Below, in pieces: positions 62,303-64,000 of a DNA stretch of 64,000 nt. The notes beneath the pieces were generated by a model. It saw only the letters and a program-made list of their open reading frames with translations. It did not search any database and was not told where the DNA came from. Made by a program: the position numbers and the translations under genes. The DNA is taken from NCBI RefSeq assembly GCF_012933465.1, contig NZ_JABBND010000009.1, forward strand, positions 124,001-188,000. The letters run 5' to 3'. The stretch's first letter is position 1; each line of letters starts with the position of its first letter. This DNA comes from Actinomycetospora sp. TBRC 11914 (lineage in GTDB: Bacteria; Actinomycetota; Actinomycetes; Mycobacteriales; Pseudonocardiaceae).

Positions 62303-62423
62303 CCCGGAGAATCCGGGACGTGGTACCGGCGCGGATCACGCTGGTCGCTGTCGCCGCCCAGGGTAGACCCCCCCACGACCGGCGGCAACAACCGGGTGCT
62401 CCCCGGCGCGCCCCGGTCCGCGA
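62058..62423 (-). promoter_or_regulatory. rho leader and promoter
   Basis: In this 366-nt gap, TTGCCG (minus strand 62388-62383), 17-nt spacer and TACCCT (62365-62360) form the best sigma-70-type promoter of the window. It gives a leader of about 295 nt. A perfect hairpin TCCCGGA-gaa-TCCGGGA lies at 62302-62318. Long rho leaders are used for autoregulation in other bacteria; here that is inferred. Confidence 0.55.
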
Positions 62424-63341
62424 TCACCCGACGGCGACCGCGCCCTGCTCGTCGATCGGCAGCGGCATCGTCGTGAAACCGCTGGTGGGGAGATCGTCGG
62501 GGAGGGCGTCGCCGGTGGTGAGCGCCAGCACCGTCGGGCCGGCGCCGGACACCACCGCGGGCACGCCCGCGCGGCGCAGCGCGTCGACCAGCTCGGCCGT
62601 GGCCGGGTAGGCGGGCCGGCGGTAGGGCTGGTGCAGCCGGTCCTCGGTGGCGGCGAGGAGCAGCTCCGGCGCGCCGGTCAGCGCGTGCACCAGCAGCGCC
62701 GAGCGGGCCGCGGTGAAGGCCGCGTCGGCGTGCGGGACGCGGTCGGGCAGCAGCCCGCGCGTGGCCTCGGTGGAGCTGGAGTGCTCGGAGACGAACACGA
62801 CCGGCGCCACCTCCGGGTGCGTCGTGAGCCGGGTGCCCCGGAACGAGCCGCCCTCGCACCAGGTGACCACGAGACCGCCGTACAGGCAGGCCGCGACGTT
62901 GTCGGCGTGCCCGTCGAAGCGGGCCGCCAGGTCGAGCACCGCCGCGTCGTCGGGCGCCTTCCCCGGCCCCAGCAGCGTGCAGGCGGCGACGATGCCCGCC
63001 ACCGCCGCCGACGCCGAGGACCCCAGCCCACGGCTGTGCGGGATGGCGTTGTGGCAGGTCAGGTGCAGCGGCGGGCGGGCGACGCCGGCCAGCTCGTAGG
63101 TCGCGCAGGCGGCCTTGAGCACGAGGTGGCGCTCGTCGCGCGGGACGCGGCCGGCCCCTTCCCCGTGGACGTCGACGACGCTCGGGCGACGGTCCTTCCC
63201 CGTCGCTGCGCTCGCCAGGTCCTCGAGCTCGGTGAGCTCCACGTGGTCGTGCAGGGCCAGCGCGAGACCGAGCGTGTCGAAGCCGGGACCGAGGTTGGCC
63301 GAGGTGGCGGGGACGCGGACACGCACCCCGGGGCCACCCAT
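62424..63341 (-). CDS. thrB: Homoserine kinase
   Basis: 305 aa GHMP kinase. VRVPATSANLGPGFDTLGLAL, the ATP loop [17 protein letters not shown], and the C-terminal GVPAVVSGAGPTVLAL. Phosphorylates homoserine for threonine synthase, encoded 13 nt upstream in the same operon. Confidence 0.96.
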   Translation of the reverse strand: MGGPGVRVRVPATSANLGPGFDTLGLALALHDHVELTELEDLASAATGKDRRPSVVDVHGEGAGRVPRDERHLVLKAACATYELAGVARPPLHLTCHNAIPHSRGLGSSASAAVAGIVAACTLLGPGKAPDDAAVLDLAARFDGHADNVAACLYGGLVVTWCEGGSFRGTRLTTHPEVAPVVFVSEHSSSTEATRGLLPDRVPHADAAFTAARSALLVHALTGAPELLLAATEDRLHQPYRRPAYPATAELVDALRRAGVPAVVSGAGPTVLALTTGDALPDDLPTSGFTTMPLPIDEQGAVAVG

Positions 63342-63354
63342 CAGCGCCGGCCCA

Positions 63355-64000
63355 TCAGACGAGGCCCAGCGCGTCGGCGACCGCGTCCACGCGCTCCGGG
63401 ACGACGACGGGCTCGGGCACGTCGGCGAGCGCGGTGCCGGGGTCCTTGAGGCCGTGGCCCGTGACGGTGCAGACGACGAGGCGGCCCGGCGTCAGCTCCC
63501 CCGCCGCGGCGCGCGCGAGCAGGCCCGCGACCGACGCGGCCGACGCCGGCTCGACGAACACGCCCTCCCGGGAGGAGAGCAGCCGGTACGCGGCGAGGAT
63601 CGCGTCGTCGTCGACCTTGGTGATCCGGCCGCCGGACTCGTCCCGCGCCGCGATCGCGCCGTCCCAGGACGCGGGCGACCCGATGCGGATCGCGGTCGCG
63701 AGGGTCTCCGGCTGCGTGACCGGCGCCCCGTCGACCAGCGGCGCGGCCCCGGCGGCCTGGACCCCGTGCATCTCGGGGGTGGCCCCGACGACGCCGTCAC
63801 GGTGGTACTCGACGTAGCCGCGCCAGTAGGCGGTGATGTTGCCGGCGTTGCCGACCGGCAGCACGTGCAGGTCCGGCGCGCGGCCGAGCTGGTCGCAGAT
63901 CTCGAACGACGCCGTCTTCTGGCCCTCGATGCGCGCCGGGTTCACCGAGTTGACCAGCGCGATCGGGTGCTCCTCGGCCGCCTTGCGGGCGAGCTCGAGG
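63355..64000 (-). CDS. thrC: Threonine synthase, 3' part
   Basis: Runs off the right edge: the reading frame continues upstream through [27 protein letters not shown] to base 64000. Visible are [35 protein letters not shown] and the tail TGHGLKDPG, all typical of PLP-dependent threonine synthase; the PLP lysine lies outside the window. Thr pathway order thrC-thrB-rho as in M. tuberculosis. Confidence 0.95.
   Translation of the reverse strand, partial: LELARKAAEEHPIALVNSVNPARIEGQKTASFEICDQLGRAPDLHVLPVGNAGNITAYWRGYVEYHRDGVVGATPEMHGVQAAGAAPLVDGAPVTQPETLATAIRIGSPASWDGAIAARDESGGRITKVDDDAILAAYRLLSSREGVFVEPASAASVAGLLARAAAGELTPGRLVVCTVTGHGLKDPGTALADVPEPVVVPERVDAVADALGLV

Overview
The window is chromosomal DNA from a very GC-rich actinobacterium, most likely of the Pseudonocardiales (Pseudonocardia or Actinomycetospora type). 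This is inferred from gene content: a complete GlgE alpha-glucan pathway, a Rho factor with a long Arg/Gly/Asn-rich N-terminal extension, MurA with Asp at position 117 instead of the catalytic Cys, NucS mismatch endonuclease, DUF2550 after atpC, fused CydDC, and the ethylmalonyl-CoA pathway. The order rho-rpmE-prfA-prmC-tsaC-...-wecA-atp operon-DUF2550-PduO-murA-...-nucS-...-mce-...-ybbN-...-glgB/glgE resembles the Mycobacterium tuberculosis Rv1294-Rv1327 segment (from memory, not searched).

Layout. 0-10 kb: glgE, fxsA, treS-mak (4-nt overlap) and glgB, all on the + strand; together they convert trehalose to maltose-1-phosphate and then to branched alpha-glucan. 10-14 kb: a lipoprotein metallopeptidase, a DUF1275 membrane protein, a thioredoxin-TPR protein, a DUF77 protein and a MarR regulator. 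14-21.6 kb: the cytochrome bd operon cydA-cydB-cydDC (minus strand), divergent from a BlaI-type repressor and an M56 membrane protease. 21.6-30 kb: meaB, methylmalonyl/ethylmalonyl-CoA epimerase, crotonyl-CoA carboxylase/reductase, a DivIVA/coiled-coil protein, a tandem 3-hydroxyacyl-CoA dehydrogenase and an aldehyde dehydrogenase; meaA (ethylmalonyl-CoA mutase) follows at 37.6-39.7 kb. 30-37.5 kb: a HIT protein, nucS, an orphan ATP synthase b-like subunit, a membrane protein, a two-gene polysaccharide deacetylase/synthase unit, a NUDIX hydrolase and a protein built from 14-residue repeats. 40-50.6 kb: murA, PduO, DUF2550 and the whole ATP synthase operon (atpZ-I-B-E-F-H-A-G-D-C). 50.8-64 kb: wecA, glyA, a tRNA t6A cluster (tsaD, a tsaB-tsaC fusion, tsaE, tsaC), prmC, prfA, rpmE, rho, thrB and the 3' part of thrC, all on the minus strand.

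Three things stand out. (1) A set of nested inverted-repeat modules lies just after gene 3' ends. Four of them are exactly 48 bp long, with conserved outer arms and a changing inner palindrome, and one of these sits in frame inside the CydD linker. (2) TsaB is fused to a second TsaC (Sua5) domain inside a contiguous t6A cluster placed between prmC and glyA. (3) An orphan b-like ATP synthase subunit next to nucS looks like the detached b-part of the mycobacterial AtpFH (b-delta) fusion. Many genes appear to be leaderless, with a TANNNT box 6-9 nt before the start codon. I saw no rRNA or tRNA gene, CRISPR array, prophage or transposase.
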